This document shows positions 44,176-52,099 of a stretch of 64,000 nucleotides of DNA, piece by piece. A program made the position numbers and the translations under genes. The stretch comes from Ponticaulis profundi. Lineage in GTDB: Bacteria; Pseudomonadota; Alphaproteobacteria; Caulobacterales; Hyphomonadaceae. Where the stretch lies: contig NZ_JBHSSW010000009.1 of NCBI RefSeq assembly GCF_042659465.1, positions 124,001-188,000 of the forward strand, in the 5' to 3' direction. Each line of letters opens with the position of its first letter. The first letter of the stretch is position 1. The notes under the pieces are model-generated. The model was not told the origin of the DNA, made no database searches, and was given only the letters and a program-made list of their open reading frames with translations.

Positions 44176-44964
44176 ATGAGTTGGGACGATTATTTTGCGG
44201 AGGAACGCGCCGCAGACGAAGGTGCGACACGCGGAAAAAAGCGAACAGTTACAGTCGGATGGACTGTGCGGACGCAAAAGGCGGAAGCCATATGGGGCGC
44301 ACCGCAGGCATTTTCCCGCCAGGACCCAAAGCCCCGGTCTTCCAAATCCGTACAGGTCTGTCCGGCGGCGGTTGATTTCGATCGGCGCCACTTTGTCATT
44401 CCCTGTCCGGTGGACGTAACGCTCGCGTTTCAGCGCCAGCCGAATGGACAATTGCAGCTCATTGATGCGGACGGTGATCAGTCGGCAATGCGTCAGACGG
44501 GTCTGCGCGAGATGATGGTGCTGCACCCACAGAATGAGTGGCGTCACCCGGACCGGCCCATTCTGCAGATGATTGCGCCTTATGTGTTTGTTGCTGATGA
44601 GCCATGCTTTGTCGTTCAGACGCCGCCTTATCTGCATTATTTTCCAAACCCGCGTCCCGGCCTGCAAATGGGCGGCCGGTTTCCGGTGCATGTCTGGCCG
44701 CGCCCGCTCAGCTGGGGTTTTGAGTGGTATGACATCACCAAGCCATTGGTGCTGAAACGGGGCGAGCCCTGGTTCTATGTGTCCTTTGAGACGGAAAATC
44801 CCGCCGGGCGGGTGCGTCTGGTCGAGCAGGAGCGAACCGAAGAGCTCGATAGCTATATCTCCGGCATTCTCGACGTGTCGAACTATGTGAACCAGACCTA
44901 TTCGCTGTTTTCAGAAGCCCAGCGCATGCGCCCGGAGCAACTTCTGAAACCAAAGGGAAAATAG
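44176..44964 (+). CDS. Unknown cytoplasmic protein
   Basis: I do not recognise this 262-residue protein. It has no signal peptide or membrane helix. It starts MSWDDYFAEERAADEG, has a basic segment to about residue 60, and a core rich in aromatic and Pro residues, including PYLHYFPNPRPGLQMGGRFPV and RPLSWGFEWYDITKPLVL, which looks like a beta-rich fold. The last 45 residues are helical and charged. GGGAG lies six bases before the ATG. It stands between an aldehyde dehydrogenase terminator and a lipoprotein gene, with no operon partner. Confidence 0.75.
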   Translation: MSWDDYFAEERAADEGATRGKKRTVTVGWTVRTQKAEAIWGAPQAFSRQDPKPRSSKSVQVCPAAVDFDRRHFVIPCPVDVTLAFQRQPNGQLQLIDADGDQSAMRQTGLREMMVLHPQNEWRHPDRPILQMIAPYVFVADEPCFVVQTPPYLHYFPNPRPGLQMGGRFPVHVWPRPLSWGFEWYDITKPLVLKRGEPWFYVSFETENPAGRVRLVEQERTEELDSYISGILDVSNYVNQTYSLFSEAQRMRPEQLLKPKGK

Positions 44965-45092
44965 GTCGCGTCAGAGATCAAAACTCTGTGACATCAAAGC
45001 ACAGGAACTGTCTTATTCATGCCGCGTTCAGGCTGGAAGGGTTGCACTATAGGGGATTAAGCCGCACATCCTCAGGTGTAATGGAGGTTTTC

Positions 45093-45626
45093 ATGTCCAG
45101 AGTAAAAACCGCGCTTTTTTCGGCTGTCGCGCTTGCCGGTCTCGCTGCGTGTTCCACGTCGACGCCTTACGGTCCGGCTGTCGATTCCCGATATGGTTTT
45201 TCTGAAACCCAGATCGAACAGGATCGCTGGACGGTCAGCTTTTCGGGCAACAGCCTGACAGATCTGAAAACCGTTGAGACCTATCTGTTGTATCGCGCAG
45301 CTGAGCTGACGGTGCAGAATGGCTATGATTATTTCGAGATGATTGATCGCAAAGTCGATGAAGACAAGGAATTGCGGTCGGTCGGGCCAAGCCCTTATTC
45401 ACCCGCCTTTGCCTTCCGGTATTACTCTCCGCGTTGGGGTTGGCGTTCGACCTTTGACCCTTATTTCAACGATATTACGCTGCGTGAAGTGACGCGCTAT
45501 GAAGGTATTGCTGAAATCATTATGGGGCAGGGGCCGAAGCCTGCCGGCAATCCGCGTGTATATGATGCCGAAGATGTTCTGATGAACTTGTCAGGTAAGG
45601 TTATGCGTGCGCCTGCGCCGTACTAA
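45093..45626 (+). CDS. CC0125/CC1285-type lipoprotein
   Basis: The 177-residue protein has a signal peptide and lipobox LAGLAAC, giving a lipid-anchored Cys near 20. The mature part YGFSETQIEQDRWTVSFSGNSLTDLKTVETYLLYRAAELTVQNGYDYF matches a lipoprotein family common in Caulobacterales. GGAGG five bases before the ATG at 45093 sets the start; an in-frame ATG at 44988 would bury the signal peptide. A strong terminator follows. Function unknown. Confidence 0.85.
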   Translation: MSRVKTALFSAVALAGLAACSTSTPYGPAVDSRYGFSETQIEQDRWTVSFSGNSLTDLKTVETYLLYRAAELTVQNGYDYFEMIDRKVDEDKELRSVGPSPYSPAFAFRYYSPRWGWRSTFDPYFNDITLREVTRYEGIAEIIMGQGPKPAGNPRVYDAEDVLMNLSGKVMRAPAPY

Positions 45627-45651
45627 TCGCGGATTGAATACTGAACACGGA

Positions 45652-45684
45652 AACGCGCCTCGCAAGTAGAGGCGCGTTTTTTTG
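45652..45684 (+). terminator. Intrinsic terminator after the lipoprotein gene
   Basis: AACGCGCCTC (45652-45661), a 7-base loop and GAGGCGCGTT (45669-45678), then a run of T. Confidence 0.9.
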
Positions 45685-45826
45685 CACCTTCAGTTTGCTG
45701 AATTTGTCTGGATATTTCAGGGAATTCGTTAAAATTTCGAAGATTCATAAAGATAGCGGGAAGTATTGTTCGGCTAAAAGCGAAGCTTGGACGCCCCTGG
45801 GCGATCACCAGTCATCCGGGTTTCGA

Positions 45827-47035
45827 ATGCTTTCTACGACGTCAAAATTTCTCAAATCTGCCGAGGGTGCCATTGCGCCCTATTTTGCGATTGCGATCCT
45901 GCCAATCCTGATCGTGAGCGGCTTTGCTGTCGACTATCACCGCGCCAATAATTTCAAGGAACAGCTTCAGATCGCGCTCGATTCCGCTGTTCTGGCTGCC
46001 GCCCGTAAGGGCGAAGACGGCTATGAAGCTGAAGCTCAGAAATACTTTGCGCTGAATACGCAATCCTTTGGCAAAAAGCAGAGCGATGCGACCTTTACCC
46101 TTCAGCAAACAGATGACGGCGTTATCTATAAAGGTGAAGCGAGCCTTGATGTACCAAGAACGGTGAGCGCGCTCAGCGGCGAGGCCAACCTGTCCGTTGC
46201 GGCCGACTCTGAAGCTATGGCTGTGTATGAAGAGAGCGCTCAGCCCTGCATCTATGTCCTTGATCGCTATGCCAATTATGCGCTGCGTGTGAACTCGGGC
46301 GCAGACATTGAGGCACCGGATTGTGAAGTGCATGTGCGCTCTGAAGCGAACTGGGCGGCGAACTTCAATGCGGGCATCAATCTGAATTTCAAGCGCATCT
46401 GTATCCGAGGCGAGAGCACGCTGGATAACTATGGCAAGCTTGAGAATGTCGAGCTGAAGTGCGATGCCGCAGACGATCCCTATGTCGGCAAACTCACTGC
46501 GCCGAATACAACGTCCTGCGATTTTTCGAACCTGAACTTCAATGGCGGCGATATCACGCTGACGCCAGGCACCTATTGCGGCTGGACCAATTTCAACAGC
46601 GGAACGAATGTGACCTTTGAGCCGGGCGTTTATGTTCTGCGGAATGGCGGCTGGAACGTAAATGGCGGCCATTGGGAAGGTGAAGGTGTGACCTTCTTCT
46701 TCAAGGACACGTCAAAGATCCAGTTCAACTCTGCGATTTCGGCCAGTCTCCGCGCGCCGACATCCGGACCATTCGCAAAATTCCTCTTCGCGGAGACCGA
46801 AGGTCTGAACAAGTCAGATTTTATCCTCAATGATTCCAAAGACTTTGACGTCGAAGGGATCATGTATCTGCCTTCGCGGAATGTGACCTACAACTCCGGT
46901 TCCACCATGTATTCCCGCAAACTGACCATGGTGGTGAATACGATGACGCTGAACCACACGCGTTGGAATCTTGTGGGCGCCGATGGTGCCACGGGTGGAA
47001 AAGGCCTGGTCGCAGATCTGCGAATTTCCAAATAA
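45827..47035 (+). CDS. TadE/TadG-like surface protein
   Basis: The 402-residue protein begins with a short basic stretch and GAIAPYFAIAILPILIVSGFAVDY, the N-terminal helix typical of Flp pilus assembly TadE/G-like proteins. A helix with KEQLQIALDSAVLAAARKG follows, then a long beta-rich part with repeated Asn/Gly turns (VNSGADIEAPDCEV, NFNGGDITLTPGTYCGW, VNGGHWEGEGVTFFF), suggesting a solenoid. The ATG at 45827 puts this helix at the N-terminus. No other tad or pilus genes are in the window, so it is an orphan, probably anchored in the inner membrane and facing the periplasm or surface. Confidence 0.8.
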   Translation: MLSTTSKFLKSAEGAIAPYFAIAILPILIVSGFAVDYHRANNFKEQLQIALDSAVLAAARKGEDGYEAEAQKYFALNTQSFGKKQSDATFTLQQTDDGVIYKGEASLDVPRTVSALSGEANLSVAADSEAMAVYEESAQPCIYVLDRYANYALRVNSGADIEAPDCEVHVRSEANWAANFNAGINLNFKRICIRGESTLDNYGKLENVELKCDAADDPYVGKLTAPNTTSCDFSNLNFNGGDITLTPGTYCGWTNFNSGTNVTFEPGVYVLRNGGWNVNGGHWEGEGVTFFFKDTSKIQFNSAISASLRAPTSGPFAKFLFAETEGLNKSDFILNDSKDFDVEGIMYLPSRNVTYNSGSTMYSRKLTMVVNTMTLNHTRWNLVGADGATGGKGLVADLRISK

Positions 47036-47037
47036 CA

Positions 47038-47074
47038 AAAAACCCGGCTGCAGACACAGCCGGGTTTCTTTTTG
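47038..47074. terminator. Bidirectional intrinsic terminator
   Basis: AAACCCGGCTG (47040-47050), loop CAGACA and CAGCCGGGTTT (47057-47067) form an 11-bp perfect stem with T-rich flanks on both strands. It serves the TadG-like gene and the convergent dehydrogenase gene. Confidence 0.9.
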
Positions 47075-47093
47075 ATCGGGCAATTGCCGGAAC

Positions 47094-47873
47094 TTAGCGC
47101 GGCGCCATGCGGATCGCGCCGTCCAGACGAACGTCTTCACCGTTGAAATAGCCGTTCTCGATCATTTGCAGAGCGAGAGATGCATATTCAGGTGGATTGC
47201 CGAGGCGAGCCGGGTTCGGAACCTGAGCGCCGAGCGCTGCTTTTACATTCTCAGGTGCAGCAGCCAGAAGCGGCGTGTTGAAAATGCCTGGCAGGATGGT
47301 GTTGACGCGGATGAACTCTTTGGAGAGGTCACGCGCGATTGGCAGGGTCATGCCGACAACGCCGCCTTTAGAGGCTGAGTAAGCCGCCTGGCCGATCTGA
47401 CCATCTTCCGCAGCAACAGACGCAGTGTTGACGATTGCGCCGCGCTCGCCGTCGATCGGATCGAGGCTCATCATGCCAGCAGCAGACTTCGCGATGCAGC
47501 GGAATGTGCCAACCAGGTTGATCTGGATGATCATGTTGAAAGCGTCGAGTGGGAAATGCTTGATCTCGCCAGAGTTCTTGTCGCGAGACGCTGTCTTGAT
47601 CGCGTTACCCGTACCGGCGCAGTTTACCAGAATGCGTTCCTGGCCGAGCGCTTCGCGGATTTTTGCGAAACCTGCGTCAACGTCTTCTTCAGACGTCACA
47701 TTGACTTTTGCGAATGCGCCACCCAGCTCTTTAGCAACAGCTTCGCCGCGTTCTTCGTTCAGATCGAAGATGCCGACTTTGACACCTTTTGCTGCGAGTG
47801 CGCGCGCTGTTGCTTCGCCGAGGCCGGATGCGCCGCCAGTAATGACGGCCGTAATATTTGAATCAAGTTTCAT
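47094..47873 (-). CDS. Short-chain dehydrogenase, 3-hydroxyacyl-CoA dehydrogenase type 2-like
   Basis: The 259-residue SDR has TGGASGLGEATARAL near residue 12, the NCAGTG region, Ser in NTASVAAEDGQIG and the catalytic YSASKGG. The long loop with NSGEIKHFPLDAFNMIIQINLVGTF and the end MIENGYFNGEDVRLDGAIRMAPR resemble type 2 3-hydroxyacyl-CoA dehydrogenases (HSD17B10-like), which act in beta-oxidation of fatty or branched acyl-CoA. It stands alone and is divergent from the YkvA-like gene. Confidence 0.92.
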   Translation of the reverse strand: MKLDSNITAVITGGASGLGEATARALAAKGVKVGIFDLNEERGEAVAKELGGAFAKVNVTSEEDVDAGFAKIREALGQERILVNCAGTGNAIKTASRDKNSGEIKHFPLDAFNMIIQINLVGTFRCIAKSAAGMMSLDPIDGERGAIVNTASVAAEDGQIGQAAYSASKGGVVGMTLPIARDLSKEFIRVNTILPGIFNTPLLAAAPENVKAALGAQVPNPARLGNPPEYASLALQMIENGYFNGEDVRLDGAIRMAPR

Positions 47874-47933
47874 GGGCGTAACTCCCTTCTAGCTCCATGA
47901 CAAAGACACATAAACGAATTGACGAGAGTGCCA

Positions 47934-48341
47934 ATGTCTGACGCAACGTCACTTATGAAGATGGCTGAAGGTTCGAAGGATTCGAGCCTCCCAATGGTGA
48001 TTGAACGCAATGAAAGACGCACAAAATCCCGCTTCATCCCGAAACTTCTGAAGTTTGCGGGCAAGATCCCCTTTGCCGATGATCTGGCGGCGTCCTGGTA
48101 TTGCGCGATGGACCCGGCAACACCGCGCCGCGCCAAGGGCATCCTGCTTGCGGCGCTGGCATATTTTGTCATGCCGGCCGATTTGCTGCCGGATGTGATC
48201 GTGACGCTGGGCTTTACTGATGACGCAACCGTGCTGGCAACGGCGCTCGGCATGGTCGGAACCTATATCAAGCCCAAACACCGTCGCCAGGCACGCCGAC
48301 TTCTGAAAATTCCGGAACCGCCGATCGACGAGGACAGCTAG
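47934..48341 (+). CDS. YkvA/DUF1232 family protein
   Basis: The 135-residue protein has the DUF1232 core: DPATPRRAKGILLAALAYFVMPADLLPDVIVTLGFTDDATVLATAL, with the conserved Pro-x-Asp-Leu-x-Pro-Asp turn. One or two hydrophobic stretches suggest membrane association. GAGAG five bases before the ATG at 47934 supports this start; a TTG at 47919 is possible. Its stop overlaps the convergent DUF2189 gene by four bases. Function unknown. Confidence 0.88.
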   Translation: MSDATSLMKMAEGSKDSSLPMVIERNERRTKSRFIPKLLKFAGKIPFADDLAASWYCAMDPATPRRAKGILLAALAYFVMPADLLPDVIVTLGFTDDATVLATALGMVGTYIKPKHRRQARRLLKIPEPPIDEDS

Positions 48342-49135
48342 AATGTATCGCTGGCCGATGGGCTGATCACCAGGTCCCGATAGGCACGCCAGCTGGCCAG
48401 ACCAATCCATGGGAAAATGACGATCAGGCCCAGAAAACCGGTGACAATGCCGGCTATGGTCAGAGCTGTGATCAGAACGGCCCAGAGCATCATCGCGCCG
48501 GTGTTCTTTGCAACCACCCGAAAGCTTGTGATCGTAGCCGAAAAGATGTGCGCATGGCGTTCCAGAAGCATCGGGGCAGACACGACAACAAGGCAGTAGG
48601 CCAGAAACGCAATAATGCCGCCGATCACTGTGCCCGTCATGGCCATGGAATGACCATCCGGATCGGTGAACATGAAGTTCAGGAACTCCCAGACCGTGCG
48701 ATGAACCTGATAGGTGGAGAGCCCGTAAACGACCTGCGCCATGCGGGTCCAGAAGAAATAGATCAGCAGCAAGGCCAGCCCGAGATATGCTAGGTCCAGC
48801 GTGGACGTCGTTTTGACAAACAGCATTTCGGAGAGTTTGGCGCGTTTTCCGCTTTCCAGCTGGCGACCGGCTTCATAGAGCCCCATGGCTAGCATCGGTG
48901 CGACAAACAGAAAGCCGCCTGCGAGCACCATGATCCAGCTTGCAGCGCCGGAGAATAAAAGCGCGAGACCCAGACCTGCGCTGATGGCGGCAAGGACAAC
49001 ACCATAGGTCAGTGCCTGAACTTTCACCTGAAGGAGATCAGACCAGCCAAGTGCCAGCCATCTGAACGGGGCGGAAAAGCTCACCTCGCGAACGTCCGGT
49101 AGTCCAGACGGCGGTGTCGTCGTGGCTGTCTGCAT
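48338..49135 (-). CDS. DUF2189 family membrane protein
   Basis: The 265-residue protein has a short soluble N-terminus (VREVSFSAPFRWLALGWSDLLQ) and six membrane helices, with GGFLFVAPMLAMGLYEAGRQLESGK between helices 2 and 3, the hallmark of DUF2189. Some relatives are annotated as cytochrome-oxidase-associated, but no oxidase genes are here. It converges on the YkvA-like gene. The 75 bases on its other side hold its own start region only. Confidence 0.88.
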   Translation of the reverse strand: MQTATTTPPSGLPDVREVSFSAPFRWLALGWSDLLQVKVQALTYGVVLAAISAGLGLALLFSGAASWIMVLAGGFLFVAPMLAMGLYEAGRQLESGKRAKLSEMLFVKTTSTLDLAYLGLALLLIYFFWTRMAQVVYGLSTYQVHRTVWEFLNFMFTDPDGHSMAMTGTVIGGIIAFLAYCLVVVSAPMLLERHAHIFSATITSFRVVAKNTGAMMLWAVLITALTIAGIVTGFLGLIVIFPWIGLASWRAYRDLVISPSASDTF

Positions 49136-49210
49136 TGAATACTCCCCAGTCTTATCGTGTTTTCTGGGAAGAATACTTCAAAACATTCAGATTAAAAAGC
49201 TGATCGCTTT

Positions 49211-50242
49211 TTACGATACCACTTTGTGTTCCAGAAGAGATGTGGCGCTCGCAATGATCGCCTCTTCAGCTGGTCTTGGTGTGATCCCCAGCACAGTCTT
49301 TAACTGTGTATTCGAGGCATTCCGAAAGCGCCCGAGTTCCGGGACGATCTGTTTCAGGGCCGGGTCGAACACGGCCATGAGCTTCAGCACCCAATTCGGA
49401 ATCTTGCGCGTCGGTATTTTTTCAGCCCGGTCCGGGAAGGCTGTACGAAGTGTATCGGCTATGTCGGTAAACCAGAGTGTCCGGTCTGTCAGAATGAAGC
49501 GCTGACCAGCCGCTTCCGGTGTTTCCATTGCCTGAATATGAGCCTGGCTGACATCGCGGACGTCGATAATGCCGAATGACACATTTGGCAGGGCCGGCAT
49601 TTTGACTGCAATCAGGCGGCTGACGATCTCGAGAGAGGTCGAAACCTCTGCGCATAGCGCCGGGCCAAGCACAGCGGCCGGGTTGATCGTCGCCAGTTCC
49701 AGGCCTTCGCCTTCGGGACTGTTCACGAAATCCCAGGCCGCGCGTTCGGCAATCGTCTTGGACCGGGTATAGGCCGTATTGTCTTTCAGATTGTCAGGAT
49801 TGGACCAGTGCGCCTCGGTCAGCAAGTCGGGGCGGCTATCGCCCCAGCCATACGCAATGGCAGCCATGGAGGATGTCATTACCACCCGTTTGACGCCGGC
49901 AGCCTTTGCGGCGCGAAGCACCCGCAGCGCGCCATCGCGTGCCGGTTTGATCAACTCGTCCGGGTTTTTGGGCTGCGCGGCCGGGAAGGGTGATGCAAGG
50001 TGCAGAACAGCGTCGCACCCTTCGACAGCCTGATCCCATCCCTTGTCTGAGGAGAGATCTGCCTCAACGAGCTCCAGCATGTCGGCCATGGGCGTGTGTG
50101 GACGCAAGGCCTCGCGCAAAGTGTCTGCCTTGTTGAGAGATCGAACCGTCCCGCGAACGCGGTAATCGCCTTCAAGGAGATCCAGAATCGTCTGCATGGC
50201 GATGAAGCCCGTCGCGCCGGTTACAAGAACCTGTTTCGTCAT
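49211..50242 (-). CDS. NAD-dependent epimerase/dehydratase, dihydroflavonol 4-reductase-like
   Basis: The 343-residue extended SDR has the Rossmann loop VTGATGFIAMQTILDLL, DAVLHLASPFP, TSSMAAIAYG and the catalytic YTRSKTIAERAAW. This pattern is that of the aldehyde/ketone reductases related to dihydroflavonol reductase. GGGAGG before the ATG at 50242 sets the start; the frame runs further upstream without homology. Substrate unknown; no pathway partners are adjacent. Confidence 0.9.
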   Translation of the reverse strand: MTKQVLVTGATGFIAMQTILDLLEGDYRVRGTVRSLNKADTLREALRPHTPMADMLELVEADLSSDKGWDQAVEGCDAVLHLASPFPAAQPKNPDELIKPARDGALRVLRAAKAAGVKRVVMTSSMAAIAYGWGDSRPDLLTEAHWSNPDNLKDNTAYTRSKTIAERAAWDFVNSPEGEGLELATINPAAVLGPALCAEVSTSLEIVSRLIAVKMPALPNVSFGIIDVRDVSQAHIQAMETPEAAGQRFILTDRTLWFTDIADTLRTAFPDRAEKIPTRKIPNWVLKLMAVFDPALKQIVPELGRFRNASNTQLKTVLGITPRPAEEAIIASATSLLEHKVVS

Positions 50243-50392
50243 GCCATCCTCCCGCTTACGTGGATTTACCCAATGTTTACCCTGATTTGGGGCAAAACCG
50301 AAACAAAACCAGTGATACTGCTTTTGCCGGTTGCGACCCGGGCGCACAAAGGTAGTAATTCTTGCGTGGGAACAAGGGACGCATGAAGATCT

Positions 50393-50818
50393 ATGAACAG
50401 GAAATATGTCGCCAGTGCGATCACCGCGCTGGCATTCGCGGGACTGAGCCATGCAGATGAGATAGCCGCGCCGTCATTCTCGATCACCGGGCCAACGGGT
50501 TCGGTCTATGAGGTGGTGCGAACGCGTGGTGATATGCGGGCTGGTCGCCCGATCGCAGCAATGCTGATCAAGCGGCAAAGCGGATCATCCATGCTTATGG
50601 AAACCGTGTTCGACTGTGACCAGCGCCGTTATGCCTATCTGGCGATGGATTATAGCCCTGATCTGCCTGTGACACCTGCCGCGCTGGATATTCTTGGCCA
50701 GCAGTCAGATCTCATTCTGACAACAAATCTCAGCGGGACGACCTTCACGCCGATGACCGACGATCCTTATGATGTGCATTTGCATATTCTGGCCGATTAT
50801 GTCTGTTCTGCAGATTAG
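50393..50818 (+). CDS. Small exported protein of unknown function
   Basis: The 141-residue protein has a signal peptide MNRKYVASAITALAFAGLSHADE and a mature domain of about 120 residues with two Cys (in VFDCDQRRYAYL and ADYVCSAD) that could form a disulphide. I do not recognise the fold. Its stop overlaps the convergent EamA gene by four bases. It stands alone downstream of the divergent reductase gene. Confidence 0.75.
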   Translation: MNRKYVASAITALAFAGLSHADEIAAPSFSITGPTGSVYEVVRTRGDMRAGRPIAAMLIKRQSGSSMLMETVFDCDQRRYAYLAMDYSPDLPVTPAALDILGQQSDLILTTNLSGTTFTPMTDDPYDVHLHILADYVCSAD

Positions 50819-51738
50819 TGGTGATCCATTTGCGGGCTGCGCTTGCGGGCGATCCTTGCTTCACGAAATGTGATGTAGAGCGTTGAAATCACGATGATCG
50901 CGGCGCCCAGCCAGACCAGCGGGCCCGGAAATTCCTGAAACAGCAGCCAGTCCGCTGTCGCTGTCATTGGCAGGCGCAGATAGTCGACCGTTGACAGGAA
51001 GGATGCATCGCCCTTGCTCATGCCGGTGATGTAGCACACCTGCGCCAGCACGCCCGCGAGCGCCATGCCGCCAATCAGTGAGATATCCATCAGCGTCGAT
51101 GGCGTTTTCCAGTAGATGAAGGCAAAGGGCAGGGTGAAGATCGCTGACAGAAGGTTGGCATAGGTCAGAAGCACCAGGGGAGAATGGTCCTTCGATAGCG
51201 ATTTGACAAGAATAATGGCTCCGGCAAATCCGACCGCAGAGCCAAGTGCCATCAGGCTTCCAAGATCCAGACCGGTTTCCGGTCGAACCATGACGATCAC
51301 GCCGACAAAACCAATGCCCGTGGCGACCCATCTGCGGATTCCCACTGTCTCTTTCAAAAGCAGCGCCGCCAGCACGACGATGAAGAGTGAGCGCGAGAAT
51401 GAGATCGCATTAAACTGGGCGAGCGGAATGCCCATGTCTTTTGAGATGGAATAGAAGCTGAGCAGGAAACCAATCGTGCCAAACACGCTACGCAGCACGA
51501 TCAGGCCGAATTTGTCTGTCTTGAACTGGCGCAGGGATCCGCGAAGGATGAACGGCATTGCCCAGAGAAGTGAGATGGCGGACCGGAAAAACGCCAGAAG
51601 GCCAGGGTTATAATCCTCACTGAGCAGTTTTCCGAGCGCAACATGCATCGTAAACAGCACGCCGGAACCGATCATCCAGAGCGCGGCTTCGATTTGGCTT
51701 GATGGATTGGATGACTGAGGAGAAGATGTGCCCACCAT
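50815..51738 (-). CDS. EamA/DMT family transporter
   Basis: The 307-residue protein has ten membrane helices in two EamA repeats, with GSGVLFTMHVALGKLL and the TGIGFVGVIVMVRPETG end of the first repeat, then LGSAVGFAGAIILVKSL and WLGAAIIVISTLYITFREAR in the second. The family exports metabolites such as amino acids or purines; the substrate is not readable. Its ATG shares the palindrome CATG (51736-51739) with the divergent small gene. Confidence 0.92.
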   Translation of the reverse strand: MVGTSSPQSSNPSSQIEAALWMIGSGVLFTMHVALGKLLSEDYNPGLLAFFRSAISLLWAMPFILRGSLRQFKTDKFGLIVLRSVFGTIGFLLSFYSISKDMGIPLAQFNAISFSRSLFIVVLAALLLKETVGIRRWVATGIGFVGVIVMVRPETGLDLGSLMALGSAVGFAGAIILVKSLSKDHSPLVLLTYANLLSAIFTLPFAFIYWKTPSTLMDISLIGGMALAGVLAQVCYITGMSKGDASFLSTVDYLRLPMTATADWLLFQEFPGPLVWLGAAIIVISTLYITFREARIARKRSPQMDHH

Positions 51739-52021
51739 GTTCGAATTTTCCTCCTCTGATATCGATGAAATCGACGCGCTCTGGCGTCAATGCTCGACTG
51801 ACCACCCCTGGGCGGGCTGGGCAAAGCCAGGCGGAAGAAACGACGAGGTCTGGATCTTTCGTCGGCGAAACAATTGGCGACGGTTTTCGCTGATACGTAC
51901 ACGACTCACTTATCGATTGCTCGATGAAAAAGGAAGAGTGGTTGCCGTTGCTCGTCGCCTGTCGGACTTGCTTGATCGGGTCGAAGGCATTCCCGGCATT
52001 CATGAATCGGTCGACTGGTAG
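51728..52021 (+). CDS. Small protein of unknown function, overlapping head-to-head with the EamA gene
   Basis: The protein is 97 residues from the GTG at 51728 (five bases after GAGGAG) or 94 from the ATG at 51737. It is soluble and rich in Arg, Trp and Asp, with DIDALWRQCSTDHPWAGW and RRRNNWRRFSLIRTRLTYRLLDE. I do not recognise it. It overlaps the start of the divergent EamA gene by two or more codons, so the two share a very compact control region. Confidence 0.6.
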   Translation: MPTMFEFSSSDIDEIDALWRQCSTDHPWAGWAKPGGRNDEVWIFRRRNNWRRFSLIRTRLTYRLLDEKGRVVAVARRLSDLLDRVEGIPGIHESVDW

Positions 52022-52042
52022 CCGACAAATCTTCGGATAAAA

Positions 52043-52070
52043 CCAAAAAAGGCGCCCCTTTCGGGTCGCC
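52043..52070 (-). terminator. Intrinsic terminator after the repeat-protein gene
   Basis: On the minus strand GGCG-A-CCC, tetraloop GAAA, GGG-G-CGCC, then six T. It lies 30 bases after the stop of the gene at 52100. Confidence 0.75.
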
Positions 52071-52099
52071 CTTTCCGGGTCTGTGTTGTCAGGTCGGAA

